Assembly (NCBI GenBank): GCA_040513115.1
Contig: JBEVDW010000540.1
Location: 1-51,335 of the forward strand
DNA length: 51,335 bases
Source: DATELY01 sp040513115
Lineage (GTDB): Bacteria; Pseudomonadota; Gammaproteobacteria; Steroidobacterales; Steroidobacteraceae
Direction of reading: 5' to 3'
Numbering within the stretch: the first letter of the stretch is position 1; every line of letters begins with the position of its first letter. Positions 16,991-25,619 of the stretch are shown one piece after another. The translations under genes were made by a program, and so were the position numbers. Below the pieces are notes generated by a model. The model searched no databases. It was not told the origin of the DNA and saw nothing but the letters and a program-made list of their open reading frames with translations.

Positions 16991-17644
16991 ATGAAAACCG
17001 AACTCAACGCCCTGGAAGCCCGCGTTATTGGCTGCCTGATCGAGAAGGCCATCACGACGCCCGATCAATACCCCTTGTCGCTCAACGCCCTGGTCAACGC
17101 GTGCAATCAGAAATCCAATCGCGACCCCGTATTGGATCTCAATGAAAACACCGTGCAGCAGATCATCGACGGCCTGACCCGCAAGCATCTGGTCATCGAG
17201 AAATCGGGCTTCGGCAGTCGCGTGCCGAAGTACCAGCATCGCTTCTGTAATACCGGCTTCGGGTCCTACGAATTCTCGCCGCAGCAGACCGCCATTCTCT
17301 GTGAGCTGCTATTGCGCGGCCCGCAAACGCCCGGGGAGTTGCGCACGCGCGCGAGTCGCATGGCGCCGATCGAGGATGTCGGGCAAGTAGAGTCCGCGCT
17401 CAATGAGCTGGTGCAACGGGAAGATGGCCCATTCGTCGTGCGCTTGGCGCGCGAGCCGGGCCGACGCGAAGCGCGCTATGCGCATCTGTTGAGTGGCGAC
17501 GTCGATACGGGCCCGGTGGAGGTGGCAGCCGCACACGATCACGAGCCCGCCCCGGCCGGCACCGAGCGCATCACCAAGCTGGAAGAGCTCGTCGCGGAGC
17601 TGCGCCGTGAGCTCGATGAGCTGAAGGCACGCCTGGGATCGTAA
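16991..17644 (+). CDS. yceH: YceH family (DUF480) protein
   Basis: This 217-residue protein matches YceH. It has two winged-helix-like repeats (LNALEARVIGCLIEKAITTPDQYPLSLNALVNACNQKSNRDPV and FSPQQTAILCELLLRGPQTPGELRTRASRM) and the PKYQHRFCNTG linker. A C-terminal coiled-coil helix follows (ITKLEELVAELRRELDELKARL). DUF480 proteins are widespread in gammaproteobacteria and of unknown function, although the fold suggests nucleic-acid or protein binding. The MFS transporter follows after 7 bases, so the two form an operon. Confidence 0.93.
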   Translation: MKTELNALEARVIGCLIEKAITTPDQYPLSLNALVNACNQKSNRDPVLDLNENTVQQIIDGLTRKHLVIEKSGFGSRVPKYQHRFCNTGFGSYEFSPQQTAILCELLLRGPQTPGELRTRASRMAPIEDVGQVESALNELVQREDGPFVVRLAREPGRREARYAHLLSGDVDTGPVEVAAAHDHEPAPAGTERITKLEELVAELRRELDELKARLGS

Positions 17645-17651
17645 GACCTCC

Positions 17652-18884
17652 ATGCGAGCCACGCTTGCATCCACGTGGCCCCTGCTCCTCGGTATGGGCA
17701 TTCTGATGCTGGGCGCCGGCCTGCAAGGCACGTTGATCGGTGTGCGAGCAACGCTGGAGCAGTTTCCGACGTTCGCCACCGGTCTGGTCATGGCGAGTTA
17801 CTACGTGGGCTACTCCGGCGGCTCGATGGCGGCGCCCACGCTCGTGCACCGGGTCGGTCACATTCGCGTATTCGCTGCACTCAGCGCCATCGCTTGCGCA
17901 ACGATCCTGTTGCAAGGCGCGTGGATCAACGCGTTCGTCTGGGCGCTCTTGCGCGTCGCTTCCGGCTTCTGCTTCGCCGGCATCTACGTCGTCGCCGAGA
18001 GCTGGCTGAACGAGCGAGTCTCCAACGAGAACCGCGGCAGTCTCCTCGCAATCTACATGCTGGTCTTGTATGGCGGTTTGGGCATCGGACAGTTTCTATT
18101 GAATCTGTCGGATCCGGGGGGACCGTACCTGTTCATGCTGATCGCCGGGCTGATCTCGGTGGCTCTCGTGCCCATGGCCCTGAGCGCCACGCATGCGCCC
18201 GAGATCACGGTGCCGACGAAACTGCCGATCCGCGAGCTCTATCGCATCTCACCGCTCGGTACGGTGGCAGTGGCGATATCGGGGATGGTGTCTGCAACGA
18301 TGTTCGGTCTGGGTCCCGTGTACGCGGGTCTACTTGGCATGCAGCCGTCTGCAATCGCCGGCTTCATGGCGGCAAGCATCTTCGCCGCGACACTGACGCA
18401 ATGGCCCGTGGGACGGCTGTCCGATCGCATCGACCGGCGGTCGGTGCTGGTGATGGTGTGCGCGCTCAGCTCGTCGATCGCTCTTGCGGCCGCGTTCTTT
18501 CCGGATCAGCGTGCGAGCTACCTGACCGCGTTCTTCGCCGTGTTCGGCGGCCTTGCGCTCACGCTGTATTCGCTGGCGTGCTCGAACCTCAACGATCACC
18601 TGCGAGCAGCGCAACGCGTGTCGGCCAGCAGCTCCATCATCCTGGTCAATGGGGCGGGCGCCATCGTCGGCCCCATTGCCGTCGCGGCGTTCATGGAGCC
18701 GTTCGGTCCGAACGCTTACTTCGTTGGCCTGGGTGTCCTGACGGCCTTCCTGGCCTGCTTCGGGCTGTGGCGCAAAGGCAAGCGCCCACCGGTGCCGGCG
18801 GAGCAGAAGACGCGATTCATCACCGCGCAGCCGCAATCGGTGCCGGGGCAGATGTTGAGTGGAGTGAGCGGGAAAAGCCGGTGA
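17652..18884 (+). CDS. MFS transporter, YcaD-like
   Basis: This 410-residue protein has about 12 hydrophobic segments. The motif-A-like loop between helices 8 and 9 reads GRLSDRIDRRSVL. WLNERVSNENRGSLLAIYMLVLYGGLGIGQFLL (about 118-150) is characteristic of the YcaD/UMF family. It sits in the inner membrane; the substrate is unknown. A conserved ASSSIILVNGAGAIVGPIAVAAFME segment forms a late helix. It is co-transcribed with yceH and ends at a strong hairpin shared with the convergent TonB-dependent receptor gene. Confidence 0.9.
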   Translation: MRATLASTWPLLLGMGILMLGAGLQGTLIGVRATLEQFPTFATGLVMASYYVGYSGGSMAAPTLVHRVGHIRVFAALSAIACATILLQGAWINAFVWALLRVASGFCFAGIYVVAESWLNERVSNENRGSLLAIYMLVLYGGLGIGQFLLNLSDPGGPYLFMLIAGLISVALVPMALSATHAPEITVPTKLPIRELYRISPLGTVAVAISGMVSATMFGLGPVYAGLLGMQPSAIAGFMAASIFAATLTQWPVGRLSDRIDRRSVLVMVCALSSSIALAAAFFPDQRASYLTAFFAVFGGLALTLYSLACSNLNDHLRAAQRVSASSSIILVNGAGAIVGPIAVAAFMEPFGPNAYFVGLGVLTAFLACFGLWRKGKRPPVPAEQKTRFITAQPQSVPGQMLSGVSGKSR

Positions 18885-18915
18885 CGGACTTGCCGACCAA
18901 CCCCACTTCAGAAAT

Positions 18916-18957
18916 GGGGACATTCCTCATTTCCAAAGCGAAATGAGGAATGTCCCC
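18916..18957. terminator. perfect 17-bp hairpin, bidirectional terminator / repeat element
   Basis: GGGGACATTCCTCATTT (18916-18932) pairs perfectly with AAATGAGGAATGTCCCC (18941-18957) around an 8-base loop. TTT follows on the plus strand. It lies between the convergent MFS and TonB-receptor genes, so it probably stops both transcripts. I know very similar stems as dispersed repeats in other gammaproteobacterial genomes. Confidence 0.8.
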
Positions 18958-18971
18958 TTTAGCCCTTTAGC

Positions 18972-21350
18972 TCAGTACCTCCACAGCACCCCGAACGACG
19001 GCACGATCGGCAACCACTCATCGGTCTCGTGCCGCAGAACTTCTGTGCCATCACGAGTCACGACGCTGTACTCGGAACAACATGGGTTGGCGCGTGACAA
19101 CGCATTGCTTGCTTCGATGAACACGTCGAGGTGGCCGCGGGGTAGCGACAACGTACGGGTGAGACGGAAATCCACCGCGTTGTAAGCGCCAAGGCGTTCG
19201 GTGTTACGCGGGCCCAGCACAGCGAGTCCGTTTTCGAAACGCACGGCCGTCGTCGGCCAACCGCTGTGATACGTATTGGTGAGCGCAAAGTCCCAAGGTC
19301 CGCGCGACCAGCGCAGGCCTGCCGTGATGGAGTGGCGCTGATCCCAGCTGCGCGGCACGTCCTGGCCATCGATGCGATCCTCGGCACGCGCCCACGCGTA
19401 GCCCAACCACGCGCTCCACCCGCGCACTTCGCGCAGGTTGAGCAGCACTTCCACACCGCGGACACGGGCACTGTCGGGATCGACACGCACACGGTCGAAC
19501 TCCGCCTCAGGCAACAGCACGAGGGCATCGAGCGCGTTCTCGAACCGCGGGTTCGGACCGTCGTAATCCTTCTGATAGGCCTCGATGCGCAGATCGATGC
19601 GATCGTCGAACGTGTGCTCGAAGCTCAGGATGGCGTGCTCGGCGCGTTGCGTGGGATAGAAGTCCTCGACGCCGTCCTCCACTTGCAGCTCGTTGATCGT
19701 CTGCGCCTGGTAGAAGCGGCCCCAGCTTGCGCGCCAGCGAGTGCGCGGGCTGAGCTCGAAGAGCACGTTCAGACGCGGGCTCCATTGCTCCGCATCGCCG
19801 GAGTGATCGTAGGTTTGAGTCTCCACACGGAGGCCGGCTTCCACTGTCCAGCGCGGCGCGACATGCCACCGCGTGTCCCAGTACCCCATGGATTCGAAGC
19901 CTTCCGGATCGAGGCTCGATCGACGCGAGGTCTGAGTCGCCGGATAGCCGGGAAACGGATAGTCCGCGGCGAACTGCACGTTCGAACGGTAGGTGTAATC
20001 GCCGTCGAGGCTGCGCACTTCAGCGCCGAACCGATGTTCGAAGCGGCCGGCCGGGGCAAAGCGATGATCGAGTCGGAGGCCGACCAGCTCGAATTGACGC
20101 GAGTCATGGATCAGCGCCGTGCGTCGTCCGGGGTCCGAGATCTCGCCGTCGCGTTCGTTACTGACGCGTGTATAGGAGCCGATCAGCTGTGTCGTGCCCC
20201 AACGGGGCCACTGGTGAGTGAGCGTGAGCCAGCCGTAGTAGTTGTAGTAGTCGGCACGGGCCTGTTCGCGCTCAGAAGACGCTTTGGCGGTGATGCGATC
20301 TTCGGAGGCCAGCGTATGAAAGCTGAGCGTCGTGTCGGCGGTGAGCTCGTAGTCGAGCCGGATGAAGGCATCCGCATAGTTCGGCTTGCCGAAGTCTTCC
20401 TCGCTCAAGCTTGCAAGCTCGCCCAGGTTGCTACGCCGAGCCGCAATCAATGCATGGCCGCGCTCATCGTCGAATGCAGTCGACAGCAATCCGTTGACGT
20501 GAAACAAGCTCAGCCCGAGCTCGACATAACGCGGCTCGGACGGGTGGACGCTGTGCGCATCGATGATGGCGCTCATGCGTTCGCCGTATTGCACCGGGAA
20601 TCCGCCCGAGTAGACATCCAACTGAGCCAGGGCACGTGAGTCGAGCAGGCTGACTGGATTCAGGAAGTTCTTCAGGTGAAAGGGTTCATACAGACGCAGG
20701 CCATCGAGCACGATGGCCGTCTCACCCGGTTCGCCGCCGCGAATCGCCGCCAGGCTCGAAAACCCATTGCTCGAAGCACCCGGCAAGCGCTGCACGGCCC
20801 GCAGTGTTTCGTCGCCGAGGCGCGGGAGAGCGTTCAACTGATCGTGCGTGAGGAATGTATGCGAGGCGGCGTTCGGGCGCGCAGCGGCCAACGTGTAACG
20901 ACTTGCGTGCACGACGACTTCTTCGAGCGACGCATCGAGTGTCGTCGGCGGCTGCACCGCAGTCCGTGCCGTCGGCGCACGGGTCTGCTTCGACGCGATG
21001 ACTGCGTAAACCTTGGGCGCCACTTCGGACAACGCCAGATCATGCTGTGCCAGCACTTCGCGCGCGAGTGCGAGCCCAGTACGTGCGGCGGGCTCGCGTA
21101 CGACTCGCAAATCGTCCGGCACGAGTTGCGAGTTGTAGATGAAGTTGAAGCCTTGCGACTGCAGCGATTGCAGGACTGCGCCTAGCGTTTGACCCTCGAG
21201 CTTAGCGTCGCCGGCCGCGAGTGCGTGCGGGAGCGCGCAGCAGAACACGGAAAGGAACAGCCAAACGAGGCGATTGCAACTGTGGCGCCGGCAGCTCAAT
21301 GGATGATCGCGACGAATGCGGGGACGCCATAGTAAGTAACTCCGGCACAC
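18972..21350 (-). CDS. TonB-dependent receptor with N-terminal STN signalling domain
   Basis: This 792-residue outer-membrane protein has a signal peptide (h-region RLVWLFLSVFCCALPHALA). An STN domain follows (about 46-118: LEGQTLGAVLQSLQSQGFNFIYNSQLVPDDL), then a plug (ALPRLGDETLRAVQRLPG, AIRGGEPGETAIVLDGLRLYEPFH) and a 22-strand barrel ending in FGVLWRY with the aromatic terminus. The STN domain marks it as a transducer that signals to FecR when substrate binds. The GTG start at 21350 overlaps the phosphatase gene by 149 bases. A TTG at 21299 gives a tidier 28-residue signal peptide and may be the true start. The ligand is unknown; no siderophore genes lie nearby. Confidence 0.9.
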   Translation of the reverse strand: MCRSYLLWRPRIRRDHPLSCRRHSCNRLVWLFLSVFCCALPHALAAGDAKLEGQTLGAVLQSLQSQGFNFIYNSQLVPDDLRVVREPAARTGLALAREVLAQHDLALSEVAPKVYAVIASKQTRAPTARTAVQPPTTLDASLEEVVVHASRYTLAAARPNAASHTFLTHDQLNALPRLGDETLRAVQRLPGASSNGFSSLAAIRGGEPGETAIVLDGLRLYEPFHLKNFLNPVSLLDSRALAQLDVYSGGFPVQYGERMSAIIDAHSVHPSEPRYVELGLSLFHVNGLLSTAFDDERGHALIAARRSNLGELASLSEEDFGKPNYADAFIRLDYELTADTTLSFHTLASEDRITAKASSEREQARADYYNYYGWLTLTHQWPRWGTTQLIGSYTRVSNERDGEISDPGRRTALIHDSRQFELVGLRLDHRFAPAGRFEHRFGAEVRSLDGDYTYRSNVQFAADYPFPGYPATQTSRRSSLDPEGFESMGYWDTRWHVAPRWTVEAGLRVETQTYDHSGDAEQWSPRLNVLFELSPRTRWRASWGRFYQAQTINELQVEDGVEDFYPTQRAEHAILSFEHTFDDRIDLRIEAYQKDYDGPNPRFENALDALVLLPEAEFDRVRVDPDSARVRGVEVLLNLREVRGWSAWLGYAWARAEDRIDGQDVPRSWDQRHSITAGLRWSRGPWDFALTNTYHSGWPTTAVRFENGLAVLGPRNTERLGAYNAVDFRLTRTLSLPRGHLDVFIEASNALSRANPCCSEYSVVTRDGTEVLRHETDEWLPIVPSFGVLWRY

Positions 21351-22059
21351 CCTGCCACGCGGGCCAGAGCCGCGCGCGGAACGCGAAGACGTACAAGCTG
21401 GTAGCGATCAGCCACGTGAGCAAAGCACTGCACAAGTCATGGGAGATGAAATGCGCACCGCGGGATTGCTGCGCGATGCCAAAGATCAAGCCCACGCTCA
21501 CGCCGACACCGAGCGCCACGAGCGCCCTGCGAGGATTGCGCTCGCGTAACAGGAAATAACCGCTGCACAACACATAGCCGGACGCGGCGTGAGCGGCGGG
21601 GAAGCAGGCTCCTGGATGCGCGGTGGGGAACTGCCTTGCCAACCAGGGCACGTAGGGAAGCCGGCCACCGAAGAGCTTCAAATCCCATGGACACGGAACG
21701 TGCAGCAGCACTTTCAACAAGCCCACCGCGCCTACACCCAACAGGCATGCGAGTGCGAAGTAGGCGCTGGGCCGACGCCACTGCGGCGGTGCTCCATGGT
21801 AGGTCGCAGCCCAGATGACGACAGCCGCCAGGAAGATGCCGCGCACGAACCATCGACCGCCAATGTGCAGCAGCTCGTTCGTCCACCAGCTGTCGGCGCC
21901 GACCCAACGCGAAGCCAGGGGATCGAAGAACACGGCCTGGGCGATGCGCACGTCCGCTCGCGTGATCTCGATGAGGGCTAACGCGACGATGAAGATCGCA
22001 AGCGGCACTCGCATGTACGACCACCAGAGACGGCTGGCACTCAGCGGGTGTGAAGACAA
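21202..22059 (-). CDS. PAP2 family membrane phosphatase
   Basis: This 285-residue protein has about six membrane helices and the PAP2 signature in modified form: KVLLHVPCPWDL (116-) in place of Kx6RP, CFPAAHAASGY (His157) in place of PSGH, and SRGAHFISHD (Arg200, His207). Such enzymes dephosphorylate lipid or isoprenyl phosphates such as lipid A or undecaprenyl diphosphate on the periplasmic side. The catalytic histidines are kept. The last ~48 residues are read out of frame through the signal peptide of the receptor gene, so the tail is probably unconserved. It lies inside an ECF sigma-FecR-receptor operon, which is unusual. Confidence 0.85.
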   Translation of the reverse strand: MSSHPLSASRLWWSYMRVPLAIFIVALALIEITRADVRIAQAVFFDPLASRWVGADSWWTNELLHIGGRWFVRGIFLAAVVIWAATYHGAPPQWRRPSAYFALACLLGVGAVGLLKVLLHVPCPWDLKLFGGRLPYVPWLARQFPTAHPGACFPAAHAASGYVLCSGYFLLRERNPRRALVALGVGVSVGLIFGIAQQSRGAHFISHDLCSALLTWLIATSLYVFAFRARLWPAWQGVPELLTMASPHSSRSSIELPAPQLQSPRLAVPFRVLLRAPARTRGRRR

Positions 22060-22106
22060 GGCATTTCCTCAGGTCCAAGACCCGTGGCAGCGCGGTGCCG
22101 GCCGGG

Positions 22107-23141
22107 TCACTGTGCAGGCGGCGTCCCGATGGTGTTGGGCGCGGACTTGAACGTGATGCCGATGGCATCGTTGCGGGTCTGCGCCTGGGCCAGGCGCGTG
22201 GTGGACAGCACGGCTTGCAGCGCGACGTCGGGTGGAAGCGCACCGATTGACCCGTGCAAGACCAGTGTGCGAGCTGCATCCGCCGCTTGCGGAGTCATGT
22301 AAACGAGCTCGCGGCCCGTCTCGCGCGACACCCACCGCAGAAACTCTGCGAGCGGCACACCTTCGATCGCGTATTCCGGCGCGACCTGCAATGCCCATTG
22401 CCAGGCAGGATCCTGCAGCGAGAGTGGTCTGCGCTCGATGCTCGAGTCCGTGACACGCAACTGCTCGCCCGCGTGGGCGAAGTTCTCGCCCGTGGCGCTG
22501 CGCAGCCGCACGCTGCCTTCACGCACGTTTATCTCGAGCATGCGGCCATGGCTGCGGACTTCGAACTGGGTACCTACGTGGCTCACCGAGCCGAGCGGCG
22601 TCTCGACTGAGAGCCTCGCGTTGGTCGCGAGAGCGGGATCTGCGTCGACGTACACAGCGCCCGTAGAAAGCGAAACCTTGCGGGCACTCGCGAACTCGAC
22701 CAGTGAGCTGGCATCGAGTCGCACGTGGATGCCAGCGCTTTGGGTCAACGCCGCGCGCCCATCGATGCTCGTTCGCAAGACTTGGCCCGCCTTGATGGGC
22801 TGACCGACGGACAGCGTGTGCCATGCGCCACCGCCTTCATCGCTCGCTTCCAGCGTGCCCATCACGCGAGCGACCGTTGCTACGGGGCCGCGATTGCCAG
22901 TGACCACGAAGAGCGCGAAGGTCACGATCACGGCAATGAGACCACTCGCTGCCAAGCCGTAAGCAAAGAAGCGTTGCCGTCGCTGCCGGGCTCCGACCAG
23001 CGCACGCCACTCGGCGTGCACGTTTTGGCGCACCTGCTCCATCGCTTCTGCAGGCACATCGGCGCGTGGACCGAGGGCACCGAGCAGACTCTCGATGGCC
23101 TCGTCTTCGCTTGCGACTTTGTCGTCGGGTTCGTGCGTCAT
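22107..23141 (-). CDS. FecR family anti-sigma factor
   Basis: This 344-residue protein has an N-terminal cytoplasmic sigma-binding part, one membrane helix at about 59-80, and a periplasmic FecR domain (VLRTSIDGRAALTQSAGIHVRLDASSLVEF, then ARLSVETPLGSVSHVGTQFEV and VREGSVRLRS). A C-terminal STN-like segment follows (IEGVPLAEFLRWVSRETGRELVYM). It would hold or activate the ECF sigma factor and receive the signal from the STN domain of the receptor encoded two genes downstream. Its ATG overlaps the sigma gene stop (ATGA). Unlike FecR of E. coli, it lacks an obvious DUF4880 start. Confidence 0.92.
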   Translation of the reverse strand: MTHEPDDKVASEDEAIESLLGALGPRADVPAEAMEQVRQNVHAEWRALVGARQRRQRFFAYGLAASGLIAVIVTFALFVVTGNRGPVATVARVMGTLEASDEGGGAWHTLSVGQPIKAGQVLRTSIDGRAALTQSAGIHVRLDASSLVEFASARKVSLSTGAVYVDADPALATNARLSVETPLGSVSHVGTQFEVRSHGRMLEINVREGSVRLRSATGENFAHAGEQLRVTDSSIERRPLSLQDPAWQWALQVAPEYAIEGVPLAEFLRWVSRETGRELVYMTPQAADAARTLVLHGSIGALPPDVALQAVLSTTRLAQAQTRNDAIGITFKSAPNTIGTPPAQ

Positions 23142-23776
23142 GACGAAGAACTACCAATACGAATCGCTGCCAACACATCCACGGCACTGGCGCCCAACAC
23201 TGTATCCAAGGCATCCCGGAATGCGGCCCGGGCGCGCGCCAGAACCGACTGCGCGGCAATGTGGCCGATGCCGAGACGAGCGCCGATCTCCTCTACCGTT
23301 TGTCCCTCCACGTACTTCCACTCGAGCACATCGCCGTAACGAGCCGGCAGGCTATCGAGGACAGATTGCACCAGACGCCGGGTCTCACTGCTGCTGTAAC
23401 GATTGAGTGGTTCGTCCTCCGCGGGTGCTTGAATGGCTTCGAAGGCGGCACGCATCTCGGCGCTGTCTTCCAACAGCACTACGCGCGAGGAGTGCCGCTG
23501 TTGCGCGCGCACGTAGTCGACGATCTGACGACGGCAAATCTGCGCGACCCAGGTCATGAGCGCCGCATCTCCACGATAGCCATTCAGATTGCGCATGGCC
23601 TTGATCAAGGTGGCTTGCACGACTTCTTTCGCCGCTTCGGCGTCGCTGTTCAGTCGCGGCAGGGCAAAGCGATACAGTCGTGGAAAGTAGGTTTCGAAGA
23701 AATCCGTGAACGCACGCTCGCTCCCCGCAAGCATGTCGCGCACCAAGGCCTGTTCGCTCGTCACCGCTGTCTTCAT
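23138..23776 (-). CDS. ECF-family RNA polymerase sigma factor
   Basis: This 212-residue protein carries region 2 (MLAGSERAFTDFFETYFPRLYRFALPRLN, then AALMTWVAQICRRQIVDYVRAQQR). After an acidic linker comes region 4 (LDSLPARYGDVLEWKYVEGQTVEEIGARLGIGHIAAQSVLARARAAFRDAL). I chose MKTAVTSEQ as the start: the 51 codons open upstream are proline/serine/arginine-rich and unconserved in appearance. It should direct transcription of its own operon with FecR, the PAP2 phosphatase and the receptor. It resembles the FecI-like ECF groups that are paired with FecR. Confidence 0.93.
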   Translation of the reverse strand: MKTAVTSEQALVRDMLAGSERAFTDFFETYFPRLYRFALPRLNSDAEAAKEVVQATLIKAMRNLNGYRGDAALMTWVAQICRRQIVDYVRAQQRHSSRVVLLEDSAEMRAAFEAIQAPAEDEPLNRYSSSETRRLVQSVLDSLPARYGDVLEWKYVEGQTVEEIGARLGIGHIAAQSVLARARAAFRDALDTVLGASAVDVLAAIRIGSSSS

Positions 23777-23879
23777 GTCGCCGCCGTACCCCTTTTGACG
23801 CGCGCCCCAGGCGGAACCAATCGCCGGCATGTGGCGCACCTCGCTCGTCCGGTGAGCGCGGGAATGAAATGGCGCTGAG

Positions 23880-24476
23880 CTAGCGCCGCCCGACGTACTC
23901 AACGTAGAACAACTCGCACGCGCCCGCACCCGAATCCGTACGGGTCAAAGAGGTGTTCCAGTGATACCCGTCCGGCCGCGACGCATTCACCAGAAACCCG
24001 CGCAAATGCACGATGTGCCCGGGGCGGACGCGCAACAGCATGTCTTTGACGTCACTGGTCGCGGGAATCAGGTGCATGTTCGCAGCCGATACCAGTGCCG
24101 TCTGCAAGTCGATGGCCTGCTCATCGGGATAGATGGTGAAGAAGCGACCGCCCTGAGTGACACGAAAGTGAGCCAGCACGGCGCTGTCGGACATCGGCCC
24201 CCAGCCCACGGCGAAGTCGATGGGCGACAGTCTGGCGCCGCCGTCGGTCCGATAGCGCTCGACCGACAGCACGCGGGCTTCGATTTCATAGCGCGCCTGG
24301 GGCTGGAGCTCGAAATCCCCGGCGGCAATCCGGGCCGCTTCGATAGGGAATTGCAGTGGCGCATCGGGTGCCAGCACGCCGGGCTCACGCTCGATCGCAC
24401 CGCCGGACATCATTCCGAAGATGCCGGCGACCACGAGTCCCAGCGCAATGACGAGCTTGAAGGTATCCGTGCGCAA
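23880..24476 (-). CDS. conserved membrane-anchored protein of unknown function
   Basis: This 198-residue protein has an N-terminal hydrophobic segment (about 8-26: LVIALGLVVAGIFGMMSGGA) that may be an uncleaved anchor or signal. The rest is probably a periplasmic beta-rich domain: YEIEARVLSVERYRTDGGARLSPIDFAVGWGPMSD, GRFFTIYPDE, VRPGHIVHLRGFLVNASRPDGYHWNTSLTRTDSGAGACELFYVEYV. The DGYxWNTSLTRxDxGxGAC block is distinctive and looks conserved, but I do not know a function. It lies 103 bases upstream of the ECF sigma start on the same strand and may or may not be in that operon. Confidence 0.75.
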   Translation of the reverse strand: MRTDTFKLVIALGLVVAGIFGMMSGGAIEREPGVLAPDAPLQFPIEAARIAAGDFELQPQARYEIEARVLSVERYRTDGGARLSPIDFAVGWGPMSDSAVLAHFRVTQGGRFFTIYPDEQAIDLQTALVSAANMHLIPATSDVKDMLLRVRPGHIVHLRGFLVNASRPDGYHWNTSLTRTDSGAGACELFYVEYVGRR

Positions 24477-24558
24477 GCGGGCTGGCTTATTGGATGTTCG
24501 AGTTCACGCCCACAGGATCCCGCGGCTCACGGACGCGCGCCGTGAGCCACTCCACCCC

Positions 24559-24590
24559 TTCTGGCCAGCCTGCCAGCCGACCAGTCGACC
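24559..24590. repeat. half copy of the TGGCCA-rich palindrome family
   Basis: TTCTGGCCAGCCTGCCAGCC and the following GACCAGTCGACC resemble the right arm of copy 1 (125-156). No matching left arm is nearby, so this looks like a solo arm or a decayed element. It lies in the 129-base spacer between two minus-strand genes of unknown function. Confidence 0.5.
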
Positions 24591-24605
24591 GCTCTATATT
24601 AAGGA

Positions 24606-25004
24606 TTAAGGCAACTGAATCTTGCCGCCGCCCCGACCGGGCGGCATGCCTCCGCCCCCCAGACCCGGTAGTCCGCCCTGAGGCACGACCAATTGCGATG
24701 CCTGTTGCCGGCGCATCTCCTGGATCTGCTGCACGGTGCGCTCGATCGCTTCGGCGGCCGCCTTGCCGAACCCGGCGACCGCCTGGTCCAGGGTCTCCCC
24801 CTCGATTTCAAAGTTGATGGGGACCGGCCCCATGTTCGTCATGATCTCGGCCTGTCCGATAAATAAGGTGGGCCGCTTGGAGTCCTTCTCGCCTGTGGCA
24901 GTGACAGGGGTGAGCCGGCGCAGCGCTCCCACTTTGCGGTCCGTGAACATTTCCTCGAGGTACATTCCGGACGCGTCCATGTCCGGTTCGCGTTGCTCGC
25001 TCAT
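24606..25004 (-). CDS. conserved small cytoplasmic protein, unknown function
   Basis: This 132-residue protein has an ordered first part (MYLEEMFTDRKVGALRRLTPVTATGEKD, RPTLFIGQAEIMTNMGPVPINFEIEGETLDQAVAGFGKAAAEAIERTVQQIQEMRRQ) and a disordered tail rich in Gly, Pro and Met. The pattern 'FTDRxVGxxRRLTPV...FxGQ...MGxxPxNFEIEG' is one I recognise from uncharacterised proteobacterial proteins. There is no signal peptide. The tail PGLGGGGMPPGRGGGK resembles a flexible RNA- or protein-binding end, but this is a guess. Confidence 0.75.
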   Translation of the reverse strand: MSEQREPDMDASGMYLEEMFTDRKVGALRRLTPVTATGEKDSKRPTLFIGQAEIMTNMGPVPINFEIEGETLDQAVAGFGKAAAEAIERTVQQIQEMRRQQASQLVVPQGGLPGLGGGGMPPGRGGGKIQLP

Positions 25005-25168
25005 GATCCAGCCTCGTCAGCAATGAAGGCGGGCAGTACACCAGCGAAAAGGACCCCGTTCAAGCACTTATGGCAAGCCCAGCCAAGCTTCAGAACGAAA
25101 GGGTTCTTCGTGGTTCCCGGCACGGCGCTACAATCGAACCCATCCCCTCCCAGCCTCTCTGTGCAGCC

Positions 25169-25468
25169 ATGCAGCAACCGGACAATCCCTTCAGCGAAGC
25201 CTTCGGCAAGGCCGTCGATCTGGGCAATCGCATTGCCGACACCGACGACAAAGCCGATCTGTGGGACATCGCCGATGGTCTGTTGGCGGGGGCGATTCAG
25301 TACTGGCTGTACTCGCGCCAGCCTTGCAACGACCCGCAGTGCGAAGACTGCGCGCCGATCAGCACGGCCCAAGGGCGTCTGAGCGAGCTCAAGAAGCTGG
25401 TGGAGCAGTTCGCCAGCGAAAGTGAGTACTACCACTCGCCCACGGACCATAACGTGGGACGCGCTTAA
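25169..25468 (+). CDS. conserved hypothetical protein with CxxxxCxxC motif
   Basis: This 99-residue protein begins MQQPDNPFSEAFGKAVDLGNRIADTDDKADLWDIADGLLAGAIQYWLYSRQPC. CNDPQCEDC follows, a possible metal-binding or redox cysteine cluster, then a helical C-terminus (AQGRLSELKKLVEQFASESEYYHSPTD). I set the start at 25169; the open frame extends 33 codons upstream but that part reads like non-coding sequence. It is divergent from the 132-residue hypothetical gene. Function unknown. Confidence 0.7.
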   Translation: MQQPDNPFSEAFGKAVDLGNRIADTDDKADLWDIADGLLAGAIQYWLYSRQPCNDPQCEDCAPISTAQGRLSELKKLVEQFASESEYYHSPTDHNVGRA

Positions 25469-25619
25469 CGTCCTCGCGCCGAGCCCCTTGACCTGCGCAT
25501 ATCTCGATCCCGGCGGCGGCCTCAGCATCAGTGACCAGCTTCTGTAAAGCCGACACCGCTCTCGCAGGTCTTTGATCTCACTCCTTCTTTTGCTTCGGCG
25601 CGCGCACGCAGGCTCGCTC

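Noticed and set aside
19266..20639. 457-codon plus-strand open frame
   Set aside because: It lies wholly antisense to the TonB-dependent receptor and shows no domain pattern.
21202..21350. frameshift joining the phosphatase tail to the receptor
   Set aside because: The receptor frame itself has a strong signal peptide directly before the STN domain, so no frameshift is needed.
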